Shown here piece by piece: positions 1 through 10,462 of a DNA stretch of 64,000 bases. The DNA comes from Neonectria sp. B-13 (taxonomy: Eukaryota; Ascomycota; Sordariomycetes; Hypocreales; Nectriaceae), in NCBI GenBank assembly GCA_002682825.1, contig NOKP01000001.1, positions 5,518,917 to 5,582,916 of the forward strand, in the 5' to 3' direction. Numbering within the stretch: the first letter of the stretch is position 1; each line of letters starts with the position of its first letter. The translations under genes were made by a program, and so were the position numbers. The notes beneath the pieces were generated by a model that had not been told where the DNA came from, searched no databases, and saw nothing but the letters and a program-made list of their open reading frames with translations.

Positions 1-1498
1 CCAACAGGTCCGTCCGTTATTCTCTGGCTCCTTTTCGTCGCTCTGAATCTTGGGATACCAAACGACCTCGTTTCCTCTGGCAGCTAACATCAACATTGAC
101 TAGGCCACGTTGGTCCGCAAGGGACTCCAAGAACAACGCAAGTTCCTCCTCATTTCGACTAAAGCCAAGAAACCCGACATCTCTGGCGCTGATATGGCCG
201 TATATCAGGAACTCATTAAGCCCATCAACGAGGCCCTGATGGCCGTGACTGATCTGAAGGACAAGAACCGCCCCGACCCCATGTATACGCAGCTCAGCAC
301 CGTCGCCGATGGTATCATGGTTCTGGCATGGGTCACTGTTGATAGCCGCCCCTACAAGCATGTAGAGGAATGTCTTGGATCGGCCCAATTCTTCGGAAAC
401 AGGGTGCTTAAAGAGCAAAAGGACAAGTACGTCTCTCTGGACCTATCTGTGTTGCCTCTACTGACTGATTGTACAGGGACGGCAAGCAGGTCGAGTGGGT
501 TCAAGCATTCTACCAAATCTTCCGAGACTTGGCCGACTTCGTCAAGCAATACTTCGCCAATGGCATCACCTGGAACCCCAAGGGTAGCCCGGCTCAAGAT
601 GTCGTCAAGTCCCTCTCTCATGCCTCAAGCCCACCAGCTGCTCCTGCTCCCTCAGCCACTGGTGGTCCTCCACCGCCGCCGCCGCCGCCGCCTCCCCCCG
701 GCCCACCGCCGGTTCTGGAGATCAAGCCCGACGCGGCCCCTGCTGCCACGACACCAGGCGGCCTGGGAGCTGTCTTCTCCGAGCTGAACAAGGGCGAGTC
801 CGTCACAAAGGGTCTTCGAAAAGTGGAAAAATCCGAGATGACACACAAGAACCCGTCTCTCCGCGCAAGCTCAACAGTATCGGAGCATGACGGATCGGTT
901 CGTGCTAAGAGCCCAGCGCCCGGCAAGAAGCCCAAGCCCCAGAGCATGCGAGTCAAGAAGCCACCCAAGCATGAGCTCGAAGGCAACAAATGGACAATTG
1001 TATGGAAACCCCGATGCGACATGATTTGAGTTAGCTTGCTGACCCCCAATTCAGGAGAACTATGACAAGGAGCCTCAGCCGATCGAGATTGAGGCGTCCC
1101 TGACCCAATCGATCCTTATTAGCCGATGCAACAACACTACCGTTATCGTCAAGGGTAAGGCGAACCAGGTGACGATTGAAAACTCGACCCGGTTGTCCCT
1201 CGTCGTCGACAATCTGGTCTCGACCGTGGATGTGGTTAAGGCCCAGAACTTCGCCCTTCAGGTCCTGGGCACCATCCCGACCGTCATGTTGGATCAAATC
1301 GACGGCGCCCAAATCTACTTCAGCAAGGAGAGCACCGGTACCAAGATCTTTACGAGCAAGTCTACGGGCATAAACCTGAACGTCATCTCCGGCCCTGAAG
1401 AAGATTACAAGGAAGTACCCTTGCCATCGCAGATCTGTTCATACTACGACGAGGAGAAGGACGACCTGGTCTCTGAGATTGTGGCGCATGCCGGCTAG
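1..1498 (+). CDS. SRV2: Adenylyl cyclase-associated protein (CAP/Srv2), 5' end outside window
   Basis: Actin-recycling protein: it binds Ras-responsive adenylyl cyclase through its N-terminus and exchanges nucleotide on actin monomers through its C-terminus. Exons read as about 1-7 (tentative), 104-426, 477-999 and 1055-1498; introns 427-476 and 1000-1054 have GT/AG ends and restore one frame, and a CTAAC branch point lies before the acceptor at 103. Visible parts in order: helical CAP N-domain (EQRKFLLISTKAKKPD, then VADGIMVLAWV), a run of 11 prolines followed by GPPP at about 680-710 (profilin/SH3 ligand), a WH2-like stretch (LRKVEKSEMTHKNP), and the C-terminal CARP beta-helix domain (ISRCNNTTVIVKGKANQVTI onward), ending IVAHAG. 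About the first quarter of the protein, including the cyclase-binding coiled coil, lies upstream of base 1. Convergent with CAT2. Confidence 0.93.
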
Positions 1499-1891
1499 GC
1501 TTGTCGCTGGTACAATACTTGGATATTTGGCCTGTAGGACTAGGATATCGAGAGACTCGCTCTTATCGTGTACAGTTGGGATTCGAGTGGTAACACCGAC
1601 AGTTGACAAACAGCGTGTCTTAAATTTGAATTTTGGGCAATTCGACCAAAATTTGGCCTCTAATTTGTCTCCAATGCTCCCAACCTTTTCCTCTTTTGCC
1701 TCCCTTTTTGCCTAAACATGCAGGAGACAAGGTGTGTAACATGGGACGGCGCTAGAATACATGGCAAGTAGATATAACAAACGAGACCATACCAACATCC
1801 CAAATGGCGTCTCTAGAATAACTCCTTTGGCGTGCATCAACCGTGAATGACGCTAACTCTCTGTCGATGGATATCAATGAATCCAACGACT
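1499..1891. other. Convergent intergenic region CAP / CAT2
   Basis: 393 bp between two stop codons, so it should hold both 3' UTRs and poly(A) sites. It contains AT-rich stretches (around 1620-1720) and no reading frame that resembles a protein. Confidence 0.6.
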
Positions 1892-4308
1892 CTATAGCTT
1901 GGCCTTAGGTGGCTCAAGCGTGGGAATGAGGAGGTCGCGCATGTCTCCCGCGGCTTCGTTCAAGTAGTGGCTCATCCGATCGCTTCCCAAGCCCTTGGAA
2001 ACAACGTTGAAGTTGAGGCTATTCAAACTCGTTAGTGTCACGTTCATAAAGTACTAGGGCCGTCGCTGGCGCCCGGGTGGAAGTATGAGGGTTTGCGTGC
2101 TTACCTGTTCTCATTGATCATGTAGGCAATGCCGAATCCAGCATCAATGACTTGGCTCCACCCGTAGCCGTTGAAGAACTCGGAGCTCAGCTGGGAAGTG
2201 GACAGGTGCCAAGATGCAGAGTAAGCGAAGGCAGGATCCTTGTAGATGGCGGGCACGTCCTGGCCGGGTTCGAGGAGTTTCTTGAGACCGAAGAGATGTC
2301 TATCAACGCCCTTTCCATCGGAGGCGGCGGTAATGTACTCGAGGTGGGCGTTGATGGCCTTTCGGAAGAGGTCGACGCGTGTCTTGTCCTCCGACGAACC
2401 ATCCGCCATGGCCTTACACCAGGTTACCGATTCGTCCGAGACGGTTCGGCACGTCTCGGTGCGGCCAAGCTGGAAGCGTCGAGTGGCGGCAGACTCATAC
2501 GTAGGACGATTCTTACCGTACATCTTGAAATAGGCCAGCTGAATAATCATCTGGACGTAGGCATCAGGAGAGCACTTGAACTTCTTAATGAGGCCCTTGC
2601 CGTAGCCCTGGTAAGCCTGGACGGCAAGCTGGTGCTGGGAAATTATGCTGTTGAAGTCCTTTGTGGCGCGGTCAATCTCAGCCTGAACCTTTTGGTCAAT
2701 GTCAAACTTGACAATCTGGGGTTCGGGGAGATTGGAGCGGATGGTAGGATCGGAAAAGTCGAGCTTGTTGCCGAAGATAAGGTCGTTGACGTAGTCATTC
2801 AGGCGATGAGTGGGGGTTCCGTCCATCATGGAGTGCTCGCCCATGAAGCCAGAGGTGCCGTTGTCGTTGACAATGAACTGCAGCGGCTTATCGAACCACC
2901 GATTGGCGCCATCGCCGTGCCAGTATTGGCGGGCACGCTCCTCGAGGGTGACGGGGGCGGCATCGTCAAGGCAAATGACGAACGAGGATGCCTCGATGGC
3001 CTCGAGAGCAGCCTTGTTGTTGGGGCTGGCCTGAATCAAGACCTCACGGGCATCGGCCCAGATATCGCGATTCTCCGAGGTCAAAGCGCCTACGGGGGGA
3101 ACACGGTGGGCATTTTGGTACACGTGCTTGAATTGCTGCTCTAGCTCAGAGGTGTTGAGCTGCTTGCCATCAATTTCGCACTGAATCTTGAAGAATTGGT
3201 TCTTGCGGATGGCGATGATGTACTTGTGCTCATCGGCGGAGTACTTGATGGGGTAGTCGGCGGGCTTGGCGGCAACACGGGAGGCGTTGAACATCCACTT
3301 GTAGGAATCCATGCAGATGGGGAGCTTCTTCATGTACTCGGGTTCAAGGGTGCCGGTGTCGACCTGCTTCTTGAATTCGAGAGCCGAGGTGGTGATGGCG
3401 GCAGCACGCTTGGCGGGGTCCCGACGGCGGCGATCATCTCGATGGGAGTAGAAGTAGCTGACGTAGGGGACAACAGGATCGCGATAGGCTAGGTAGGCGG
3501 CCTCGTTCCACCATTCATAGATCCAGTTCCTGATGTTGGGGTCCTCGCGGCGAGCGGTGAGCTTGTCCTGGAGCTTGGAGCCGACGCCACCGGGGCGGAC
3601 GAAGTCTTGAACGGCCTTCTCGCTGGCCTCGTACTCGGCGGCAGAGAGAAGGGGGTGGAGGGACTTGAGATAACGCTTTGCCGTCTCGTCGAGGGAGGGC
3701 ACGGGTAGTCGGGGCAAGGAGTCTTGGAACCTCAACATGGGGCCCTTTGACTTGTCCTCGGCATAAGCTGGAAGGAGGTGGTGTTAGCGGTAGCGGAACT
3801 ATTCGTGAGGACGGCAAAGTCCGATTGTCACATGGGAATCCGGGACTGGGGCGTGGGCGTACCTGAAGGGATGGAGCTGTTGGCTCGCTTGGCGGGTGCC
3901 ATGATGAGAGTCTGCGCCTGGGGTGAAGTCAGTATTGAGGCAGAGCAGGATGTCAGATGTGGTAGTGAATGAACAGGAGAAAAAGACGAGTCGTCAGTAA
4001 TTCGAGCGACGGCGGGCTAGGATAGATAGTTTGGGCCCTGCCATCGGCTGTGACGACCCATGCCAAATCGCCGGTTGCCCGGACCATCTGGTGGGAGTGG
4101 GAGTGGTAGTTGTGCAGAGGGAAGCTAGCGGAAGCACAGCCATACACATACACACACACACAAACACACACAACGGAGGCGACGCGTGAGAGATAGAGAT
4201 AGGAATGTGTATATAGGCAGCGAGGGGATAGGAGAGACTTACGGTGCGTGTTGCGTTGATGTGACGGAAGCTGTTCCTCAGGGCGGACGAGCGGGCTAAA
4301 GTCAACAT
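1892..4308 (-). CDS. CAT2: Carnitine O-acetyltransferase, dual mitochondrial/peroxisomal
   Basis: Transfers acetyl groups between CoA and carnitine so that acetyl units from peroxisomal beta-oxidation can reach mitochondria. Exons: 4243-4308, 3863-3917, 2105-3767, 1892-2018 (sum 1911 nt, 636 aa). The choline/carnitine acyltransferase domain fills most of the protein; the catalytic His is about residue 352 in GEHSMMDGTP, with YSADEHKYIIAIRKNQFF upstream of it. Exon 1 encodes a 22-residue Arg/Ser-rich amphipathic leader (MLTLARSSALRNSFRH), a typical mitochondrial presequence. A second in-frame ATG (Met28, MAPAKRANSS, at 3902) would give a leaderless form. The last exon ends PKAKL, a canonical PTS1. 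Intron 1 (3918-4242) is 325 nt while the others are under 100 nt, so it may contain a second promoter. The two-compartment arrangement matches yeast Cat2 and Aspergillus AcuJ. The function is certain; use of both starts is inferred. Confidence 0.95.
4143..4172. repeat. CA-rich microsatellite in CAT2 intron 1
   Basis: Imperfect (CA)n tract inside the long first intron of CAT2; on the transcribed strand it reads (TG)n. It is probably length-variable between isolates. Confidence 0.8.
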
Positions 4309-4504
4309 GGCCGGCGCAGAGCGAGATGCGAGGGCTCAGAGGGATGACACAAAAAGAGGTCTTGATCGGCGGCGGCGGAGACGGCGGATAGTGGCAGCAG
4401 CGAAGGTCGCTTTTAAAGGGACTTGGACCAGTGGCCAGAGAACGAGATTGAGAGAGGCGCTGAGAGGGGCAACAAAGCCGTGGTCCGTGGAGTATCACGG
4501 TAGG

Positions 4505-4510
4505 CCTCGG
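4505..4510 (+). promoter_or_regulatory. CCTCGG, candidate FarA/CTF1-type site, CAT2 promoter
   Basis: CCTCGG lies 197 bp upstream of the CAT2 ATG. In Aspergillus this hexamer is the recognition core of FarA/FarB, activators of fatty-acid and acetyl-carnitine genes. A second copy in the opposite orientation (CCGAGG) is at 5096-5101. A hexamer can occur by chance. Confidence 0.45.
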
Positions 4511-4917
4511 CTCGACGACGGGAGGGATGGCGGAGGTGGTGGAGGTGGTGGAGGTTGTGGAGTTGTGGGGCTGGCGCGCAACTGTGTTGAAGAATTATTA
4601 CTGTACGTAGTACTCCGTAGTGTACTTCGTACCTGCCTGGGTTGACGTTGCAAAAGGAGGCAAGGCAGGGTCGGTAACTTAATGGGCCCACAGAAGGTAC
4701 GATGGAGGAGTAAATCTTTCCAGTTTGGCGGGGGAAGAGCTGCCCTGGGTAATGCCGGGGCCGGGGCTTTCTTCGGGATGGCCTCCTTACCTATCCGAAC
4801 TTACTTACCTAGGTACTCATGACAGCATCGTGTATGCACAGTACCTATTTGCGAATATCTATTAGGTAGGTATTCATGCAATTACTCTCTTGCTTTGATT
4901 CCATCATCCATCATCCA

Positions 4918-4975
4918 TCGTCTTCTCCTTCTCCTTCTCCTTCTTTATCTCCTTCTTCCCCCCTTCTCCCTCCTC
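4918..4975. repeat. Pyrimidine microsatellite (TTCTCC-like)
   Basis: Imperfect hexamer repeat built from TTCTCC/CTTCTC units, strongly strand-asymmetric, in the CAT2 upstream region. Confidence 0.7.
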
Positions 4976-6438
4976 GCTCAATCGCATTATTGGCGGCGGT
5001 AGGGCATAGGCGCGAATATACATGGACTCACACACACATGCACCTGTCCTCCGCGTCCGTGTCCCGAGACGTCACCGCCCCGCTTCAGCCTTGGGCCGAG
5101 GTATGAACTGGCTGGGGGCATCCAACTAGTGACATGCATGCGGTTAACTAGCAGGGCACATCCGAAGTAGAACATACGAAGTAGACTGGCAAGCTGGTAA
5201 TTAGCTGCCACCACCAGAAGTCATCACCGGACCATCACCACACTGCGGAGTCTTCCATCCTGTCCACATGTCCAACAGTCCACATGTCTGACTGGTAATT
5301 CGAGGAACATAATGATGACCTCTCCAGACTCCAGGCTGCTTGCTGGCTGCTGTTGTTCCTAGTTATGCATCCAGACTCTGCGCGTTGTCGGCTCCAGTCT
5401 CCCTCATTCCTCCGCTCGGTCTTTATCTCTGCAAACACGTGCGCTCGTATGAGGCCAATATAAAAGACATGTTGACTGCCTGGGCTGTTGTCATCTTCCA
5501 GTAAGTAAATAGGCCCCTTTGGCACGTCAAACCAACATAGCCACTACAGTCAGAAAGATCGTCAACTTCCCGGTTCCTGATTATCGGTGATGGGTCGAGG
5601 TGGCTCCGGCCCATCTTCAATTCCGTTGATGCGATGGATGCCCACCGGCCTGCCCTCCGCCGGCCGGTCCCTTCCTGCAGCGGACCACGACCGGGACTGG
5701 CTGCGACTTAGCGCCGTCTCTCAGCGCCGTCGTCTTCCCTCCCCGCTGGTCCGGACGTCTCCGGAATATGTCCGAAGTGTGGTGGAGGTGCAACCCCCCA
5801 TTACTCCGTGCATACTCTGCCAGCTAAACTAACTGCCGGCACTAATCACCTTACGACTATGTACGACTGCATCTACACGAATCTGACATATGCACGTAAG
5901 GAGTATCTTTGGTAGACCAGCAATACTACCACCACGACTGAGACTGGAACTGATGAATCTTCAAGACCCGAAGAAACCCCAAAATATCATTATCGGTATT
6001 GCTACTTGGCACCGTTCCGTCGCATTACAGGCACACAACTCTGAGACAGGACGAAACCGAAGAAAACTAAAGGCATCTATACGTAATAGTACAACCACAC
6101 ACGCAAATACCAAATATGACAAGCGCACCTCGCCCCTTGGTGATGGGACACTGCCGTGCCACTCAGCTTGCCGTGGCCAAGCCATTGCAAGCCGTCCTTG
6201 GGCCTTCTCCTCTCTCAGACGAGACCATCATCCGGTCCCGCCACGTTCGTCTCCATCGCGCCAGCTTGCCTGTCCTGCCGGTATCTGTTCAGTCCAATCA
6301 ATACACTTGCACCCCAACGCGCCATGCGGACACCGCCGTTGACTAGATCCCAATCTGTCCCACCGTCTCTCCGTCCTCTGTGCTCTCGTCTCCAATTGCC
6401 GAACCCCTCATTCTTGTCAGAGGCCACCTAAAGGCCCC

Positions 6439-8638
6439 CTACGCCTCGTAGCTCTTCACCTGGCCATCGCTACTCGGCGGAGGGACGGCTTGCGCCCCGG
6501 CTGCCGGTTGGAAGCTCAGCCGCTCACCGTCGGTCATGGCCTCATGGGCCATGCGGACGCCCTGCTCACCCCCCGTGATTGCCGCCGCCTTGAGGCCCTC
6601 CTGAACCTCTCGCACTCGCCGCCTAAAAGCCAGCCGGTCCAGGAAAAGCTGTTGCCGTGCGCGTTCGAGTTCTCGTCGTTCCGCCCGCAGGACCGCCTCC
6701 ATTTCGTCAAAGTACTTGAGTTTCATCTCTAGCTTTTGTAGTGTCACGTTGGACGCTGCTGATACCAACCGCGTCATCTCCCGTTCTTCATGTGATGCGA
6801 ATCCCGCAGCCCGTGCCCCTATGGAAGCCAGGGGGATGGAAGCCAAGGCGGTCGTCTTGGTCTTGGTCGTGGTCGTGGTTGTGGTCATCGTGGTCGAGGT
6901 CACTTCCTGTCGGACGTCCAGGTCCATGGAATCACCCTTATCCTTGCTGTCGCCATTGGCCTGCGTATCGTCACCAGACTTACCCCCGTTCAGCTGCTTG
7001 CGGAGCTTCCGCTTGAGCTCGTCCGCCGACTTGTTGGCAGCCGCAGCCGTGCTGGCTGGGTCCGCGAGGCTGGCGAGGAACCCAACCACAGACATGACAG
7101 GATTGTCCACCTGGCTGAATGGGAGTTGGCCTTGTTGAGGGCCGAGCATCGACAAACCCGTTGGCGCATTGATGGGCGCTTCCGAGTCCAGATACTTCTC
7201 TTCAATATCTAGTTGCAGGAACTGGAGGACACACTCTTCACGCGTGCGGGTTCCGACATGCTCAGAAATCTCACCCCAGTCGTCGTCAAATCGCTCCAGG
7301 CCTTCCAGGAGACGCAAGATCTCCGCATCCGTCCATGGGGCATCTCGATCTAGGATGGACGTGTAGGTGGGGTTCTCCATCTTGACATACATATTGCTCG
7401 TATGGTTCGCGGGTAGACGACCCTCGGTGAAGCAATTGGGGCACAGGTCGTATTTGGCTTTGGGATTGGCATCGGTGTGGTTGCTGTGATAGTATATTCG
7501 GGTGCAGTCGTTGCCGCACTGATGGCAGTGAACCTTGGCAATGGGCGTCTTGGTAGCATCATCCGTCCCAGGGACCCCGTTGGTGGCTGGCGGCTCACCA
7601 TTGGCCTTGCCCTCGGTCTTGCTAATAGGGGTTCCCTTCGCATTGGCCTCGTAGATGTTTCGACCGATCCCGAGATTCTGCTCGCCCTTGGCGGTGGGGG
7701 TAGCAGCGGCCTTGCTGTCCGTGTCCTGGCTCTTCTTTCCCTCTAGAACCACCGGGTCAGCCGAGGGTTGCCACGCTTGCAGGCCCCGAGGAGTATCGCA
7801 GATGATCTTAAAGTGGCCCGTGAAGGGCGGGCCGACATGGGAAGGACGTTGATCAGCATCAACCTAGTTCGGATTAGCATCGATCCAGTGCTTGACAAGT
7901 AGGTCCATACCTGATAGTTGATCAAGCCCCATTGCTCTAGGAAAGCATGTACGCGCATGATTGCGCAAACGTCGCCAGCCAAGTTTCTGCGACAAGCCGT
8001 GACTGTAAGGTACTCAACGGGATTGAGTCGATACGTGTTAATCATGAAATCACGATAGTCCTTGTAGACAGCGGGAGTTTTGCTTCGATTCCGGTTGTTG
8101 AAGAACTCGGCCATGGCCTTGCGTTCGATGTCATGAATCGTATTCATGTCGAACCAGGTGCTATAGCTCGGTAGAACAATGGCATGGGTTTGGGCGATGA
8201 GGTGCTCGCGAGCAGCCGACTCGATCGTCTCTTTCGACTTCGTTTCTTGGCCATTGGTCCCGGCGGCCGGATCGCTCTGGCCCGCGCCAGTCTTGCCATC
8301 TTCAGGCGCGTCGTTCATCTCGTCGTCACCACGAACTGTCAAGTTAGCGCAAAGTCCATCGAAAGCATTGGAAAATGTGAGTGGGCGAGAAAATAGTTTA
8401 CCTGGGGCGGGAGTTGTGCTATCCTGCTTGATATTGGCCTCATTCAACAGACCCTCGGACATCTGGATGTCTGTGTTCCGCGTCAGTGTCACGAGCTGAA
8501 GTCATCCATGAAAGGCGCGAGTATACCTTCGCCGTCCCCAGCACCGGGCTCTGGCTGCAGGGGAGGTTGCGCTAGAATCGGGTTGCTGTTGGGCGATGCG
8601 CCATTGCCTGGCGAGCCGTAGGTCGCGGAGTCGTCCAT
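6439..8638 (-). CDS. RSC8: SWI/SNF-RSC complex subunit (Rsc8/Swi3 family), SWIRM-ZZ-SANT
   Basis: Core scaffold subunit of the nucleosome-remodelling RSC and/or SWI/SNF complexes in the nucleus. Exons: 8527-8638, 8402-8470, 7911-8335, 6439-7863 (676 aa). Domains: low-complexity N-terminus starting MDDSATYGSPGNG; SWIRM about 110-205 (LPSYSTWFDMNTIHDIERKA, then FLEQWGLINYQ across the last splice); ZZ-type zinc finger about 313-355 (HCHQCGNDC, then YDLCPNCF); SANT about 376-427 (PWTDAEILRLLEGLERF then CVLQFLQL); C-terminal Arg/Glu-rich coiled coil about 565-630 for dimerisation. A Thr-rich run (TTTTTTTTK-like) precedes the coiled coil. The 66-nt intron 8336-8401 is a multiple of three without a stop, so its retention would add 22 residues; a CTAAC branch point supports splicing. 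Divergent from ETF-alpha over 633 bp. Rsc8 versus Swi3 cannot be decided from sequence alone. Confidence 0.92.
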
Positions 8639-8941
8639 CTTGATGGCAGTCGCGGTCGGCTGCCAACACCAGGCGAACGGCGACGAGGCAGGTCAATCGG
8701 GCGCGCGGGAGACGTGAGGCGTCGCGCGGCTACTGATGAGACCGAATATCGCGCGGCAGCCTTTGCAAAGTTTGGTCGAGATGTCGTTGGGGATTTGATG
8801 TCTAGCGTCGTGATCTTGATGGAGTCTGGCGATGATAGGTCGCGTTTGGAGAAATTTTGGCGCGACGACAACGGGGGCTGGCTGCTGCATCTCAGTGCAT
8901 ACCAAGACAGACCGCGAAGCACTAGGGGGTTTAGCTGTAGC

Positions 8942-8999
8942 CACGTGATAGTTTATCAGTCATCCGAATCACGTGACATGTCTGCTGATGTAGCACGTG
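8942..8999. promoter_or_regulatory. Triple CACGTG E-box cluster
   Basis: Perfect CACGTG at 8942-8947, 8970-8975 (as TCACGTGAC) and 8994-8999 (as GCACGTGC), start-to-start spacing 28 and 24 bp. This is the core bound by bHLH factors such as Cbf1-type proteins. It sits about 300 bp from each start codon, so the controlled gene is not evident. Confidence 0.6.
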
Positions 9000-9145
9000 C
9001 TTGTCGCATGCACCTCCCCACGGTGCCCCCCAGTCGCTCACACTTGCCTTTTCTGAGTCGGCGGCTCGGCAAGTTTAACAACCGTGCAATCCCGGCGAGT
9101 GGCCGATGACGGCGGAGTCCCACGCGAACAACTCGGCGAAGGCTA

Positions 9146-9151
9146 CCTCGG
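9146..9151 (+). promoter_or_regulatory. CCTCGG, candidate FarA/CTF1-type site, ETF-alpha promoter
   Basis: CCTCGG lies 121 bp upstream of the ETF-alpha ATG. ETF accepts electrons from acyl-CoA dehydrogenases, so control by a fatty-acid regulator would make sense. This rests on the motif match only. Confidence 0.4.
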
Positions 9152-9271
9152 GCCGTCACCAGCCGTCGCCATCTTCAACTGCCCTATTCTGGACTTCTCC
9201 CCCCCCACGGCCTCCAAATTCCCTCTCCTCGAGCAAGAAGCTGGCCAATTCCACCCAAATTCTGCGACAAG

Positions 9272-10394
9272 ATGCTTCCCACTGCGAGACGAGTGCTGGC
9301 GACACAGGCGACCGGCCTTATTGGCCGCGCGCCAGCTCTGAACCTTAGCGCACATGCCCGCCAGAGGCTTCTGTCTACCCTGGCCATCTTGGAGCAGCGG
9401 GATGGACAGCTGAACCACAGCTCATTGAGCGCCTTTACGGCAGCACAGAAGCTGGGCGGCCCGGTACACGGGTTCGTTGCCGGCAGCAACGTCAAGTCTG
9501 TTGCTGAGCAGGCTGCAAAGGTTGACGGCGTCGAGAAGATTATCGTCGTAGAGAACGGCGCATATGACAAGGTTAGTTAGCAATGGGGCGGGCAGCGTAT
9601 ATCCTGCCCCTCCCACCAATGCCTCTCTCACACTGACGTTCGAACAGGGACTTCCCGAGAACTATGCTCCCCTGCTCGTCGAGAACATCAAGAAGGGCGG
9701 CTACACTCATGTCATCGTTGGCCACACTGCCTTTGGCAAGAACCTCCTACCTCGGGTTGCCGCTCTCCTCGATTCGCAACAGATTTCCGACATTACGGGC
9801 ATTGAGAGTGAGAATACCTTTGTACGACCCATCTATGCGGGCAATGCCATCGCCACCGTTGAGTCATCCGACAACATCAAGCTTCTCACTATTCGAGGCA
9901 CGGCCTTCGCCGCCGCCGAGCTGGCGTCAGGATCTGCGGTTGTTGAGGATGGTGTCGATCCCAAGGCCGAGTCGGCTACCGAGTGGGTGTCTGAGAACCT
10001 CACCAAGTCCGACCGCCCCGACCTGGCCACCGCTGGCAGGGTCGTGTCTGGTGGCCGTGGTCTCAAGTCCAAGGAGGAATTCGACAGGGTGATGCTTCCT
10101 CTGGCCGACGCTCTTGGCGCCGCGGTTGGTGCCTCCCGCGCGGCTGTCGACAGTGGCTACGCGGACAACAGCCTCCAGGTCGGCCAGACGGGCAAGGTTG
10201 TTGCTCCTCAGCTGTATGTGGCTGTTGGTATCTCGGGTGCCATTCAGCATCTGGCAGGTATGAAGGACAGTAAGGTGATTGTGGCCATCAACAAGGATGC
10301 CGACGCACCCATCTTCCAGGTGGCGGATGTTGGTCTTGTTGGTGATCTTTTCGAGAAGGTGCCCGAGTTGACAGAAAAAGTCAAGAGCGCGTAA
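9272..10394 (+). CDS. AIM45: Electron transfer flavoprotein alpha subunit, mitochondrial
   Basis: Carries electrons from acyl-CoA and branched-chain dehydrogenases to ETF-ubiquinone oxidoreductase in the mitochondrial matrix, as a heterodimer with ETF-beta. Exons 9272-9571 and 9648-10394 (348 aa, usual family length). N-terminal presequence ([20 protein letters not shown], then HARQRLLST), then the ETF N-terminal Rossmann-like domain ([38 protein letters not shown]) and the C-terminal FAD-binding domain (about 220-330): [64 protein letters not shown]. The FAD-signature residues are all present. Start chosen at the ATG giving the presequence. Tail-to-tail with ARH1, 68 bp between stops. Confidence 0.97.
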
Positions 10395-10462
10395 TGTCTA
10401 TGATATGATACACATATATGGAGTGGGGTGTTATACAGCATGTTTGAATTCCCCACCCGTCC

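Larger units (their letters stand above)
4309..6438. other. 2.1 kb intergenic region upstream of CAT2, downstream of RSC8
   Basis: CAT2 promoter and RSC8 3' flank. No credible protein. It contains a GGT/GGA microsatellite (about 4527-4560), a pyrimidine CTTCTC-type tract (about 4918-4975), two copies of TACGAAGTA in either orientation (4623-4631, 5175-5183), TACTCCGTA at 4611-4619 and the palindrome TACCTAGGTA at 4806-4815. Confidence 0.6.
8639..9271. promoter_or_regulatory. Bidirectional promoter RSC8 / ETF-alpha
   Basis: 633 bp between two start codons reading away from each other. It carries three CACGTG elements (8942-8999), a CCTCGG (9146-9151) and a run of C at about 9199-9206. No gene of its own. 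Confidence 0.7.

Noticed and set aside
2152..3144. 330-codon frame antisense to CAT2
   Set aside because: Entirely opposite to the conserved carnitine acetyltransferase coding exon; Val/Gly/Leu-rich composition typical of an antisense shadow.
5890..6342. 150-codon frame downstream of RSC8
   Set aside because: Composition unlike the neighbouring genes and no homology; probably the RSC8 3' flank.
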